Below are positions 43,256-52,295 of a DNA stretch of 64,000 nucleotides, piece after piece. Under the pieces are notes generated by a model, which had not been told where the DNA came from, searched no databases, and worked only from the letters and a program-made list of their open reading frames with translations. Every line of letters starts with the position of its first letter. Position 1 is the first letter of the stretch. The stretch is taken from positions 248,001 to 312,000 of the forward strand of contig NZ_JAIVFT010000002.1 in the NCBI RefSeq assembly GCF_020829665.1, read 5' to 3'. The position numbers and the translations under genes are program-made. This DNA is from Nostoc sp. CHAB 5824 (GTDB lineage: Bacteria; Cyanobacteriota; Cyanobacteriia; Cyanobacteriales; Nostocaceae).

Positions 43256-45956
43256 AGGTAGATTAACACCATTTGAAGATGCCTTACACTTGGCGACAAT
43301 GCTACGTGTCGCAATGAATGGACGTGATATTGGCGCTTACCTTTTGACAAAAGGCACTCAAAGAGATCGGTTTTGCTTTGTTTTCGGTTTTGATTGTAAG
43401 GGAATTCATACCACTTTAAGAGCCGAACAAATCGATACACTTTTTAATAACATTGAAGCCGGATTGAAAGACATCCCTAGCGGTGAAAGAATGACACTGC
43501 ATTTAGGATCTTTTAGTTCCGACAAAGAGCGCCAAAAAGAATTAGTATCGCTAATAAGGAATGCGCCATCACGAGATATCAAATATTTGTTAATGGCAGA
43601 AAGAGCCAGAATCAAAGAATTGACTGTTTCTGGTGTTCGGAAACCAAAGTTTTTGCGGATTTATGTCACTTACACCGTTGAATCTAACTCCGCAAATGCA
43701 GATGATTGGATAGAGAAGCTTTTAGTCAAAGCTGAATCATGGTGGTTGAAATTTAAAGGTGATCTCTCAGAAGTAGAAAACCAGCGCATCGAAACTCTGA
43801 TCACAAATGCTTATAAACAAGGTTTTCTCCGCTGGGAACAAATTTTATCTAACCAAATGGGATTGGATGTCAAGCCTTTAACAGCTGATGAACTCTGGGA
43901 GGACATCTGGAAAAGGTTTAATGATACGCAGCCAATCGAGATTCCCCAGTTAATGACTTTAGATGAACAAGGATTGCACGAGCAAGTTAATTCAGATTTA
44001 GCTAGTACTAAATTACTTCTAGACAACATCCACGGTACAACTTTGCTGATGGAGTCCAGTGTACCTTGTGCCGATCGCCGCTGGGTTAATGTTAACAATC
44101 GTTATATTGGCGCATTGTCATTTCTCGAAAAACCCGGAGGTTGGCCAAATAAATCTGCCCAACTGCGCTATTTATGGGAACTGTTGGCTAGAGAAACAGT
44201 AGTAGATACAGAAATTTTTTGTGAGTTGACTGCGGCGAATCCAGCATTGGTGAAGACTACTTTGCAACGAGTGCTGAAGCAGTCAAACATGACGACAATC
44301 ATGGCTCAAGAAAAAAGTAAAACTATTGATGTCAACGCGCAATTAAAATTGAAGAAATCGGTAGCAGCGCAAGAACAATTATTTGAAGGTGCAGTACCGA
44401 TTTATACGAGTATCGCTATTTTGGTACATCGTCCAACCGTCGATAAATTAGATGAAGCAACAAGATATATTGAAAACTGTTTTCAACGTCCAGCAAGGGT
44501 AATTAGGGAAACTGAGTACGCCTGGAAAACCTGGCTGCAAACTCTACCAATAGTCTGGGAAGGTTTGTTAGCAACACCCTTCAATCGTCGCCAGCTATAT
44601 TTAACAAGTGAAGTTCCCGGATTGATGCCTTTAGTTTTGACTAAACGGGGTGATAGACAAGGGTTTGAGTTGATTGCCGAAGAAGGCGGAACACCGATAC
44701 ATTTAGATTTGTTTAATCAACACAAAAATTTAGCTTTGTTTGCGACAACTCGTGCTGGTAAATCGGTTTTGGTATCAGGGATTTTAACTCAGGCTTTGGC
44801 ACATGGTATTCCTGTGGTGGCGTTAGATTTCCCTAAACCTGATGGTACATCTACCTTCACTGACTACACAGAGTTTATGGAGGGGAATGGAGCGTACTTT
44901 GATATCTCCAAACAATCGAATAACTTATTTGAACAGCCAGACTTACGATCGCTAGATCCAGAACAACAGCGCGATCGCTTTAACGATTATACCGCCTTCC
45001 TAGAATCAGCTTTAATGACAATGGTTTTAGGATCATCGACTGAAAGTCAAATTTTATCGCAAACCGTGCGATCGCTCCTCAACTTAGCATTAGAAGCCTT
45101 CTTTGCTGATGAGGGTATAAAAGAGCGATATCGACAGGCGATGGCGGGAGGATTTGGCACTCTTGCTTGGCAGAAAACCCCTACCTTAAAAGACTTTCTG
45201 TATTTCTGTTCATCAGAACACTTGCAGCTAAGTTCTTTAACTGGCAGAGTAGAAGACGCCCTCAGTCAAATTCAGCTACGCTTACGATTTTGGCTTTCTA
45301 GTCGGGTGGGACAAGCCATTTCTGCACCATCGAGCTTTCCTACCGATGCACAACTTTTAGTTTTTGCTCTCAGAAACCTATCAGATAGTGAAGATGCAGC
45401 CGTACTATCTCTGAGTGCTTATTCAGCAGCATTACGACGTGCATTAAGTAGTCCAGCTTCCATATTCTTCATTGACGAAGCACCAATTCTATTTGAATTC
45501 GAGCAAATTTCTGACTTAGTTGGCAGAATTTGTGCAAACGGCGCTAAAGCAGGTATCAGAGTCATCTTATCAGGACAAGATCCTGATACAATTGCCAAAT
45601 CTAAAGCTGCATCTAAGATTTTGCAAAACTTGACAACACGATTGATTGGACGCATTCAGCCAGTTGCAGTCGATAGTTTTGCAGATATCTTAAAATATCC
45701 TCGCAACATTATTTCTCGTAATGCCTCAGAAAGCTTCTTTCCCCGCAAAGAGAGCGTTTATAGCCAATGGCTGTTAGATGATAACGGTATTTATACATTC
45801 TGTCGTTATTATCCAGGTTACGAACAATTGGCAGCAGTTGCTAATAACCCCTCTGAACAAACTGCACGCAGTAAAATGATGCAACTTCATAGCGATAAAT
45901 ATGAAGCAATTTCTGCATTTGCACGTCAGCTAGTGGCTAATCTGCGTAGTAGTTAA
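43212..45956 (+). CDS. VirB4/TraC-like conjugation ATPase
   Basis: A 914-residue protein. I start at the ATG at 43212 (MKQKIGKQSVGAGNEGRLTP), inside the end of the VirB3-like gene. The N-terminal half is the VirB4-type domain. The P-loop LFATTRAGKSVLVSGILTQ lies at about 508-526, followed by VVALDFPKPDG. Walker B is SIFFIDEAPILFEF at about 748-761, and VILSGQDPDTIAKSKAASKI, LQNLTTRLIGRI is the motif region that follows in VirB4/FtsK-HerA ATPases. It powers pilus assembly or transfer at the inner membrane. This is the strongest anchor for reading the cluster as a T4SS. Confidence 0.85.
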   Translation: MKQKIGKQSVGAGNEGRLTPFEDALHLATMLRVAMNGRDIGAYLLTKGTQRDRFCFVFGFDCKGIHTTLRAEQIDTLFNNIEAGLKDIPSGERMTLHLGSFSSDKERQKELVSLIRNAPSRDIKYLLMAERARIKELTVSGVRKPKFLRIYVTYTVESNSANADDWIEKLLVKAESWWLKFKGDLSEVENQRIETLITNAYKQGFLRWEQILSNQMGLDVKPLTADELWEDIWKRFNDTQPIEIPQLMTLDEQGLHEQVNSDLASTKLLLDNIHGTTLLMESSVPCADRRWVNVNNRYIGALSFLEKPGGWPNKSAQLRYLWELLARETVVDTEIFCELTAANPALVKTTLQRVLKQSNMTTIMAQEKSKTIDVNAQLKLKKSVAAQEQLFEGAVPIYTSIAILVHRPTVDKLDEATRYIENCFQRPARVIRETEYAWKTWLQTLPIVWEGLLATPFNRRQLYLTSEVPGLMPLVLTKRGDRQGFELIAEEGGTPIHLDLFNQHKNLALFATTRAGKSVLVSGILTQALAHGIPVVALDFPKPDGTSTFTDYTEFMEGNGAYFDISKQSNNLFEQPDLRSLDPEQQRDRFNDYTAFLESALMTMVLGSSTESQILSQTVRSLLNLALEAFFADEGIKERYRQAMAGGFGTLAWQKTPTLKDFLYFCSSEHLQLSSLTGRVEDALSQIQLRLRFWLSSRVGQAISAPSSFPTDAQLLVFALRNLSDSEDAAVLSLSAYSAALRRALSSPASIFFIDEAPILFEFEQISDLVGRICANGAKAGIRVILSGQDPDTIAKSKAASKILQNLTTRLIGRIQPVAVDSFADILKYPRNIISRNASESFFPRKESVYSQWLLDDNGIYTFCRYYPGYEQLAAVANNPSEQTARSKMMQLHSDKYEAISAFARQLVANLRSS

Positions 45957-46066
45957 TCGGGTTCTATAAGCAGTTAACAGTGATTCAAAAAGTTATAAAT
46001 CATAGTTAAAAAGCTAAATTTCTGACTTGCTACTTAATGTCGTCTACCTTTTACAGGCACAAATGT

Positions 46067-46876
46067 ATGCGAAAAACTACCATTTTTACTCTTACGTTAC
46101 TATCTCTGGCAATCCTACCAGTAATGGCACAAGATCAAACGCTAGTAGGCCAGGTTTGGAGTGATTTTCAATCATATTCCAAAGATTTGCAAGATTACTT
46201 TCAACAATATAAGAATCTGAGCGAAAACTTAAACCCTTTAGAATCAGAGAGTCAAAATGCTCTGAATAGTGCCAGTAACGAAGGAGACTTGAAAATACCT
46301 AACCCCATCGCTGCGGGACAAAATCTTCGTGATAATGTGATTAACTACTCTTACAATTCACAGTCTAGAGCCAGCCGCTTTGAAAATAATGCAGCAGTAC
46401 GGGGAAATTTAGTTAGTAATGAACTGAATCGTTTAATTACCCGTGGAGTAGCCGTAGGTGTTCTTGGTAAAAATGCACAAAGTCGGATAAAAGCAAAGTT
46501 AGAAGGTATCCAGCAGGAAGTTGAGAATTCTGGGGGAGATGAATCAACAAATATTGATTGTCCTCCTCTGCCATCTTCTCCAGGTGCTGGATTAGACATA
46601 CAAAGGGCAACTTGTCAACTTCTACAACAATTGGTAAATCCCAACAGCCCAGCCAATCAAATCCAACAATCACAAAGAAGAATCATAGCCGAAACATTTG
46701 CTCAGTCAATACAAACGAATCAGTCTTTACAATATTCTAATTTAAACTTAGCAAATATTTCTCAGCAGGCAGAAGAGGCAAATCGCGCTCGGAGAGTAGA
46801 TACATCTACAGAAGCAGCGCGACTTTTACGAGCTACTTCTCAACTAGATTTGTTTGGGAGAGAAGTTGATAAGTAG
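46067..46876 (+). CDS. VirB5/TrbJ-like secreted coiled protein
   Basis: A 269-residue protein, start chosen at the ATG at 46067 (MRKTTIFTLTLLSLAILPVM), which gives a clean signal peptide ending AQD. The mature protein is helical and rich in Asn, Gln and Ser (SDFQSYSKDLQDYFQQYKNL, QSQRRIIAETFAQSIQTNQS, QAEEANRARRVDTSTEAARL). That helical periplasmic make-up and position after the VirB4 gene match VirB5/TrbJ minor pilins. Two Cys lie in a central loop (IDCPPLPSSPGAG and ATCQLL). Family identity is by context. Confidence 0.55.
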   Translation: MRKTTIFTLTLLSLAILPVMAQDQTLVGQVWSDFQSYSKDLQDYFQQYKNLSENLNPLESESQNALNSASNEGDLKIPNPIAAGQNLRDNVINYSYNSQSRASRFENNAAVRGNLVSNELNRLITRGVAVGVLGKNAQSRIKAKLEGIQQEVENSGGDESTNIDCPPLPSSPGAGLDIQRATCQLLQQLVNPNSPANQIQQSQRRIIAETFAQSIQTNQSLQYSNLNLANISQQAEEANRARRVDTSTEAARLLRATSQLDLFGREVDK

Positions 46877-47236
46877 GATTTTAGGAGAAAAAACTCTAAG
46901 CGGATGTTTTCAAAGTCCTCTAGTCGGTAGCAAAACGCTTTAGATCACCCTAAATTCCCCTTAAAAAGGGGGACTTTGATTCCAGTTCCCCCCTTAAAAA
47001 GGGGGGTTAGGGGGGATCAACAAGTGCTTAAAATTACAACAAACGACTTTTAAAACATCCTCTAAATTCCCATACAATTTTTAAAATCCTTAAACTTCTT
47101 ACAAACCAACAAAAAGTGTAAAAAACAGTTTGGTAGGGTGCGTTAGCAACAGCGTAACGCATCGAAAGCATCCGGGATGGTGCGTTACGTTCCTAACGCA
47201 CCCTACGAAATCTAAAAAACAGCCCATCAACTCAAA
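46877..47236. other. 360-bp spacer filled with dispersed repeats, inside the T4SS-like cluster
   Basis: Holds two dispersed repeats. The first is the CCCCCTTAAAAAGGGGG palindromic element at 46941-47019, the same family as the inner part of 40279-40413. The second is an inverted repeat at 47134-47208 (GTAGGGTGCGTTAGCAACAG ... GTTCCTAACGCACCCTAC). They separate the VirB5-like and VirB6-like genes, and the hairpins could weaken read-through. No gene seen. Confidence 0.8.
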
Positions 47237-48301
47237 ATGCAACTTGCTATTCAACTAATTTTTGCCCAAGCAGGCTCCCAACTAGGCATTGATGAGATTC
47301 TCGATAATGGTGCCGCAACTTCTCTAAGTATTGCCGAAGGTTGGAATAATCAATGGCTGGATTTATTACAAAATAATACCAGTAATAATTTGTATGGAGC
47401 ACTGACAAATCTGGGTATTTTTTTTGCTGTAGGAACCCTGTTATTTTTTATGATACAATTCCTCAAAGACTTAATATCCTACGAATATAGTCGTCCAATA
47501 TCAGCTTTAATCTGGCCTTTTGTGGTGGTGATTCTCTTAAGTAATTCAGGAAAGGGAAGTATCCTTTCTAATCTGACACTAGGAGTCAGGGATTTTTTAA
47601 ACACTGTGAATCAGCAAGTAGTGGTATCAGCAGATGCGGGTAAAATTTACCAACAAGCACTGAATATGAGTGTTGCTGAAGAAGTAACTGGTTCTTTTCT
47701 GCGTCCTTGCCAATCGCTAACTGGTCAACAACAAAGGGAATGCTTTGAGAAAGCTGCCGATAAAATCAATATTCTCTTGCAGAAATATAGAGATACATAC
47801 AGAAATCAAGGCTGGATAATTAGGCTACAAACTAAGATAAATAATATTATCATATATGATAAGGGCATTGTATCAGAAACCTCATTTAATTCTTTGTTAG
47901 GTTCTACAGTGCAAACGAGCATCAAAAACTTTTTAGTTTCCTTACAATATGCCTTCCAGAATTTGATAGAAGCTACTATGTTGCTGATAGCACTTTTAGG
48001 GCCAATAGCTGTAGGTGGATCTTTACTGCCTGTAGCTGGTAAACCAATTTTTGCATGGCTGACCGGATTTTTATCTATTGGAATCGCTAAGATTTCATTC
48101 AATATTATTGCTGTGTTGACTGCCGCAGTTATTGTAAATGGGCCAGGCCAAGATGTTAATGCTGATCCAGATTTAATGTGGTTTATAATTTTTCTGGGAG
48201 TTTTAGCACCAATTTTATCGTTACTTGTGGCTGCTGCTGGCGGTTTTGCAGTCTTCAGTGGGATCAGTAATACGGCTTCTTTAGTAAGGGAGAGGATATA
48301 A
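47237..48301 (+). CDS. VirB6/TrbL-like polytopic membrane protein
   Basis: A 354-residue protein. After an N-terminal about 50 residues come hydrophobic segments LTNLGIFFAVGTLLFFMIQF and SALIWPFVVVILLS. A large soluble loop with a Cys pair (RPCQSLTGQQQRECFEKAAD) follows, then EATMLLIALLGPIAVGGSLL, FAWLTGFLSIGIAKISFNII, AVLTAAVIVNG and WFIIFLGVLAPILSLLVAAA, AGGFAVFSGI. This multi-pass layout with a central periplasmic loop matches VirB6/TrbL. The role would be the inner-membrane channel. Assigned by topology and context. Confidence 0.65.
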   Translation: MQLAIQLIFAQAGSQLGIDEILDNGAATSLSIAEGWNNQWLDLLQNNTSNNLYGALTNLGIFFAVGTLLFFMIQFLKDLISYEYSRPISALIWPFVVVILLSNSGKGSILSNLTLGVRDFLNTVNQQVVVSADAGKIYQQALNMSVAEEVTGSFLRPCQSLTGQQQRECFEKAADKINILLQKYRDTYRNQGWIIRLQTKINNIIIYDKGIVSETSFNSLLGSTVQTSIKNFLVSLQYAFQNLIEATMLLIALLGPIAVGGSLLPVAGKPIFAWLTGFLSIGIAKISFNIIAVLTAAVIVNGPGQDVNADPDLMWFIIFLGVLAPILSLLVAAAGGFAVFSGISNTASLVRERI

Positions 48302-48414
48302 TCAATTAAAAATTCAAAATGAATAAAATTTTCATAAGTGTCGTAACTGCTGACTATGTGCAAATCATAATTAATATAGAATAGCTGATTTTTTTTTGCA
48401 GAAGAGGTGAGTAA

Positions 48415-49242
48415 ATGGTGCGTTTACTAGAAAAAAGACAAAGAACGACGGCAAGTGTTTTGACAGTTTTTGCGATCGCAACTTTCAGTTTACATATATT
48501 AGTTTTATTTTTATTCTTATTACAAGGGCTAAATATTCGCCAACTCAGTCTGAGAAAACCTCCTAACTTTGTGCAATTAATAGACGGTAAACCAGTAGCT
48601 AATATTGATGATTTAGCAAGAGAACCAGAAGCAATTCGCCAATTTATCAGCAAAACGATGATATCAATGTTTAGCTGGTCTGGAACCTTACCACCACAAA
48701 ATATCGAAGAAGTTGCAAACCCCAAATCAGATTTAGGAATTCTTATTCAAACACCTCAAGGCAGTAGCCAAAAAGTTAGTACTAGCAGTTGGATAGCTAG
48801 TTTTGCTTTATCAGAAGACTTTCGCAAAGGTTTCTTAAGCACAGTTGCAGAAATGACACCGCCAGAAGTTTTTTCTGAAAATCCCAGCCTAGCTATGACA
48901 TCGCAATTAGTTATTAAGCGGGTTTATCCGCCAAAACAAATTGCACCAGGTAAGTGGCAAGTGGGTATGGTAGCCGACTTAATTCAAAAAAACCAAGTTG
49001 GTGGTGCAAAACTCATCACTCCTTTTAACAAAGATTTACTTGTACGTGCAGCAGATTATTTCGGTAATCCTCAAGCCGACAATAGCACAGACGTGCAAAA
49101 AGCAATTTATAGTGTCCGCACTGATAGATTAGAAATTTATGAAATTCGTAACTTATGTTTGCTAGATGGCAACAACAACCTTAATCAAAATAACTTAAGG
49201 CAATGCGGGACTGGACAAACATCTGATAGCTTTATAAGATAA
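48415..49242 (+). CDS. VirB8-like bitopic protein, first copy
   Basis: A 275-residue protein with one N-terminal membrane helix (TVFAIATFSLHILVLFLFLL) and a periplasmic domain. The pattern RKPPNFVQLIDGKPVANIDD, REPEAIRQFISKTMISMFSW and the later WQVGMVADLIQ fit the NTF2-like periplasmic domain of VirB8. It shares its plan with the next gene: LVQLVDGR and RQPEAIRRFVGETMSLMLTW are recognisably the same motifs. VirB8 is the scaffold that links inner-membrane and outer-membrane parts. C-terminal LCLLDGNNNLNQNNLRQCGT is unique to this copy. Confidence 0.6.
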   Translation: MVRLLEKRQRTTASVLTVFAIATFSLHILVLFLFLLQGLNIRQLSLRKPPNFVQLIDGKPVANIDDLAREPEAIRQFISKTMISMFSWSGTLPPQNIEEVANPKSDLGILIQTPQGSSQKVSTSSWIASFALSEDFRKGFLSTVAEMTPPEVFSENPSLAMTSQLVIKRVYPPKQIAPGKWQVGMVADLIQKNQVGGAKLITPFNKDLLVRAADYFGNPQADNSTDVQKAIYSVRTDRLEIYEIRNLCLLDGNNNLNQNNLRQCGTGQTSDSFIR

Positions 49243-49292
49243 TAGATTTGTAATATTCTATCTCATAGTTAAATTTATATAATCAATTATTA

Positions 49293-49997
49293 ATGCAATT
49301 ACTCAAACCAGAAAATAGAAAAAATAACCCATTGCCACTCTTGGCAGTAGGAACATTTGGGTTACATGTATTTACTTTGCTTTTACTACTATTTCACGGG
49401 TCTATGTTACAACAGTTAGGTCGACAACTAACACCTCAAACTTTAGTGCAACTTGTTGATGGTCGCACTATAACCGTAGACCCCCAACCAAATTTAGAGC
49501 GACAGCCAGAGGCTATTCGGCGCTTTGTTGGTGAAACTATGAGCTTAATGCTTACCTGGTCAGAACAACAGCCGCCACCACAAGTCTGGGAAATTACCTC
49601 CCAACTAGTAGCTGATGATTTTAAACAAAAACTTAAGTCAGAACTTACCAACTTAAATCCAGATAGCCAATTTGAAAATGTTAATAGAGGAGCAGAGAAT
49701 GTATTAGTAATCCAAAAGATTTCTCAACCTACAGAAATAGGCAATGGACAGTGGAAAGTGGAGATGCTTGCTAATCAATTAGTTTTTAGCGGTTATGATA
49801 AGTTGGGAAAATCAATTTCGTTTAATAAACAAATTTTAGTTAGAGCAATAGATGAACCCGCAACTTCCCTGCCAAATGCAGCATTACCATTGCACTTCGC
49901 AGCTTACCGCCTTGGTGAAGCCAGACTAGAAATTTATAATATATGTGAAATCAAAGATAAAAATTGTTCTGGGAATCCAAACCAAGCTTTACCATGA
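49293..49997 (+). CDS. VirB8-like bitopic protein, second copy
   Basis: A 234-residue paralogue of the preceding protein, 50 bp downstream. N-terminal helix LLAVGTFGLHVFTLLLLLF, then TLVQLVDGRTITVDPQPNLE, RQPEAIRRFVGETMSLMLTW, WKVEMLANQLVF and ARLEIYNICEI. The shared Q-L-V/I-D-G and PEAIRxFxxxTM motifs show that the pair arose by duplication. The copies have diverged, so they may form a hetero-oligomer. The stop codon overlaps the next gene's ATG (49994-49997, ATGA), so translation is coupled. Confidence 0.6.
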   Translation: MQLLKPENRKNNPLPLLAVGTFGLHVFTLLLLLFHGSMLQQLGRQLTPQTLVQLVDGRTITVDPQPNLERQPEAIRRFVGETMSLMLTWSEQQPPPQVWEITSQLVADDFKQKLKSELTNLNPDSQFENVNRGAENVLVIQKISQPTEIGNGQWKVEMLANQLVFSGYDKLGKSISFNKQILVRAIDEPATSLPNAALPLHFAAYRLGEARLEIYNICEIKDKNCSGNPNQALP

Positions 49998-51601
49998 CTA
50001 AATACTCAATTCCTGCGGAAACACCTCCCCAAAATGGACTTACTCTAACCACCGACGCTCACCAACAAGATGTAGAATCTTTTGATTGGGAATCGCGGAT
50101 GTCAAGATTGGTCGGCTTTGAAGAAGAATCTTCTACCGATACCCAAGGATCAGAAGACTCTGCAAGGCCGCAAGAGTCGCTATCTCTTCCCCAAGAAGTT
50201 CAGACAAAGCAACCCCTCTCATCTAATCCCTTTGCAAAGTTAGGCTTGGTAGGAGCTGCTACCTTAGCGATCGTTTTGGTCGGTGGTGTGTTTTTGTCGC
50301 AGTTGATGAGTAGCAATCCAAAACCAAAAACTATTGTCTCTCCACAAGTGCCTGAACAGCCAACTGATGAATCTACCTCTCAACAGCTAGCAGGCGAAGT
50401 AGATACTCTGAAAACGAAATTAGCCTTGACTGAACAAGCACAGATGGTGAAGGCCGCCCAACAACAGCTTAGAACTGCCAAATCAACGTCGACAGTAGCC
50501 TTACAAGAACCGTCAGTTTCTTCTAGAGGTAGACAGAGAGTGATACCAACACCCCCACCAACAGCTTATGTGCCTCGCACAGTAGTAGAGCGCATCGTTA
50601 AAGTACCTGCTTCTCAACCTTTGCCATCGCCCCAACTACCAGTTGTAAAGCCAAACACTCAACCCGTAGTCAATATAACTCCACCATCTCCACCAAGCCC
50701 ACTTCAAGAGTGGAGAAGGTTAGCAAAGTTAGGTAGTTACGGTCAAGTAAATGCTACGAATCAATCCAATAACATAGCAGCCGCTCCTGAACCTGCAAAC
50801 AATCCGCAGCCGCAAGAACAGACCCCACCACCGGAAACTCCTGCTCCTGCTGCGGAGAGTCAAGCGCAACCCTTGGGACAGAAATCCTTAGCAGTAGGGA
50901 CTAGTGCTCAAGCTGTGTTAGCAACAGCGATAGTTGGAGAAACTACTACTAAGTCAGGCGGTGGTGATGAAACAGGCGAAGCGAAAAACGTATTTGTGAT
51001 CCGATTGAAAGAACCGCTAAAATCTACAGATGGTGCGATCGCTTTCCCTGCAAATACCGAATTCTTAGCTGAAATTGGTTCCCTTTCTGAACAAGGTCTT
51101 TTGCAGATGAGCGTAACTAAAGTTATCTTGCAAAATAATGGGAACCTTACAGAACAAAGCTTACCCAACAATGCAATTATTATTCGCGGTACCCAAGGTA
51201 AACCTTTAATCGCAAATAAATATCCCGGTCAAACTGGGTCCATAGCATCAATGGACTTAGGAGCATTCGTTTTGGGAGGTATTGGTAAAGCGGCAGAATT
51301 AGTAAATCGCCCTGATACCAGAACCGTGTATCGACCATATCCCAATCCCAATAACAATAATAACGGCAATAACGACAATAACGACAATAACGACAACAAC
51401 TCCATCCCTGGTTATTATGCTACTGAGACTGAGAACAAACGCGACCTTGCAGCTGCGGTTGTGGAAGGTGGTATGAGCACTGTAGTACCCCAAATTATCC
51501 AACGTAATCAACAGGCGATCGCCCAAATGTCACAACCAACTAATATTTGGTTTATCCAAGCCGGTACAACTGTTGAATTATACGTTAATCAACCAATCTA
51601 G
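49994..51601 (+). CDS. VirB10/TrbI-like protein
   Basis: A 535-residue protein, start at ATG 49994 (MTKYSIPAETPPQNGLTLTT). One membrane helix (LGLVGAATLAIVLVGGVFLS) at about 78-97 is followed by a coiled stretch and a long Pro/Gln-rich region (PPSPPSPLQEW, QPQEQTPPPETPAPAAESQA), then the globular VirB10 C-terminal domain: VFVIRLKEPLKSTDGAIAFP, NTEFLAEIGSLSEQGLLQMS, NAIIIRGTQGKPLIANKY, QIIQRNQQAIAQMSQPTNIW and FIQAGTTVELYVNQPI. That TonB-like plan with QRNxxAI and IxAGTxxxLxV is diagnostic. It contains an Asn/Asp low-complexity loop. It would span inner and outer membranes. Confidence 0.8.
   Translation: MTKYSIPAETPPQNGLTLTTDAHQQDVESFDWESRMSRLVGFEEESSTDTQGSEDSARPQESLSLPQEVQTKQPLSSNPFAKLGLVGAATLAIVLVGGVFLSQLMSSNPKPKTIVSPQVPEQPTDESTSQQLAGEVDTLKTKLALTEQAQMVKAAQQQLRTAKSTSTVALQEPSVSSRGRQRVIPTPPPTAYVPRTVVERIVKVPASQPLPSPQLPVVKPNTQPVVNITPPSPPSPLQEWRRLAKLGSYGQVNATNQSNNIAAAPEPANNPQPQEQTPPPETPAPAAESQAQPLGQKSLAVGTSAQAVLATAIVGETTTKSGGGDETGEAKNVFVIRLKEPLKSTDGAIAFPANTEFLAEIGSLSEQGLLQMSVTKVILQNNGNLTEQSLPNNAIIIRGTQGKPLIANKYPGQTGSIASMDLGAFVLGGIGKAAELVNRPDTRTVYRPYPNPNNNNNGNNDNNDNNDNNSIPGYYATETENKRDLAAAVVEGGMSTVVPQIIQRNQQAIAQMSQPTNIWFIQAGTTVELYVNQPI
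51350..51404 (+). repeat. Low-complexity Asn/Asp-coding tandem repeat in the VirB10-like gene
   Basis: A 9-bp unit AATAACGAC is repeated several times (AACAATAATAACGGCAATAA, CGACAATAACGACAATAACG), encoding NNNNGNNDNNDNNDNN. In VirB10 homologues this position lies in a loop next to the antenna region, so the repeat length may vary between strains. Confidence 0.75.
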
Positions 51602-51725
51602 TTTTAAGAGGTAGGATTTATACCAATTTTAGATTTTTGATTGGGTAATGGTAATTGGGAATTAGTTTTCTTTCTATCTTTCCCATACTCTCGTGTTCTA
51701 TCTACCAATCTCCTCATTTGCAACC

Positions 51726-52295
51726 ATGAAAAATAAACCTAATTTGTCAGGAAATACCCCAGGTAATTCTTATTTCCTACCTATAGCTTCCTTAATTTTC
51801 TCGGTTGCTATGTTATTTTTGGGCCGCGCTGGTGCTAATAACGCTGTTCTGCGTTCCATATTTTCTTGTCAAGCACAGGGTTTAGGGGGAGCAATACCTA
51901 CGATCGACGTTTGGTATCAACAAGGAACAAACTTAAGCTTTATTCCGGCTGGAGAAGTAATTAAAAAAGTTTGGTTAAACGATCCATCACAGGTAACTAT
52001 AGACTTTGATGGGCCAGTATGTATGCAGTTTGGTCAAGACTCTAATAGTAATGCAGGAGATTGTCAAAACTCCACAGCAAATGTAATTCAACTCAGACGA
52101 ATTCAAAAACTGGACATTCCTGGACTTCCTCCCACTAACAATACACTTTTAACTGTTGTTACCGAAGGGCAAGGTAGAAATAAGTTGTATACTTTTCGAG
52201 TGATATATAAAACAGATAACCCTGAATATCACACTTTAGCAGTTTTTGCCGATCCTTCTGGTCAGGAAGGAGCTTGCGCGAGAGTTTCACAATAA
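51726..52295 (+). CDS. VirB9/TrbG-like protein, N-terminal domain only
   Basis: A 189-residue protein, start at ATG 51726 (MKNKPNLSGNTPGNSYFLPI). A hydrophobic signal/anchor (PIASLIFSVAMLFLG) is followed by IDVWYQQGTNLSFIPAGEVI, KKVWLNDPSQVTIDFDGPV, VIQLRRIQKLDIPGLPPTN, NTLLTVVTEGQGRNKLYTFR and VIYKTDNPEYHTLAV. This is the N-terminal beta-sandwich of VirB9/TrbG/CagX. The C-terminal domain that binds VirB7 and contributes to the outer-membrane pore is absent. Codon and frame are continuous to the stop, so this seems a natural short form. It ends the cluster. Confidence 0.65.
   Translation: MKNKPNLSGNTPGNSYFLPIASLIFSVAMLFLGRAGANNAVLRSIFSCQAQGLGGAIPTIDVWYQQGTNLSFIPAGEVIKKVWLNDPSQVTIDFDGPVCMQFGQDSNSNAGDCQNSTANVIQLRRIQKLDIPGLPPTNNTLLTVVTEGQGRNKLYTFRVIYKTDNPEYHTLAVFADPSGQEGACARVSQ

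Noticed and set aside
47806..48363. Minus-strand open frame of 185 codons opposite the VirB6-like gene
   Set aside because: The plus-strand frame has coherent membrane segments and lies in the operon; the antisense frame has none of this.
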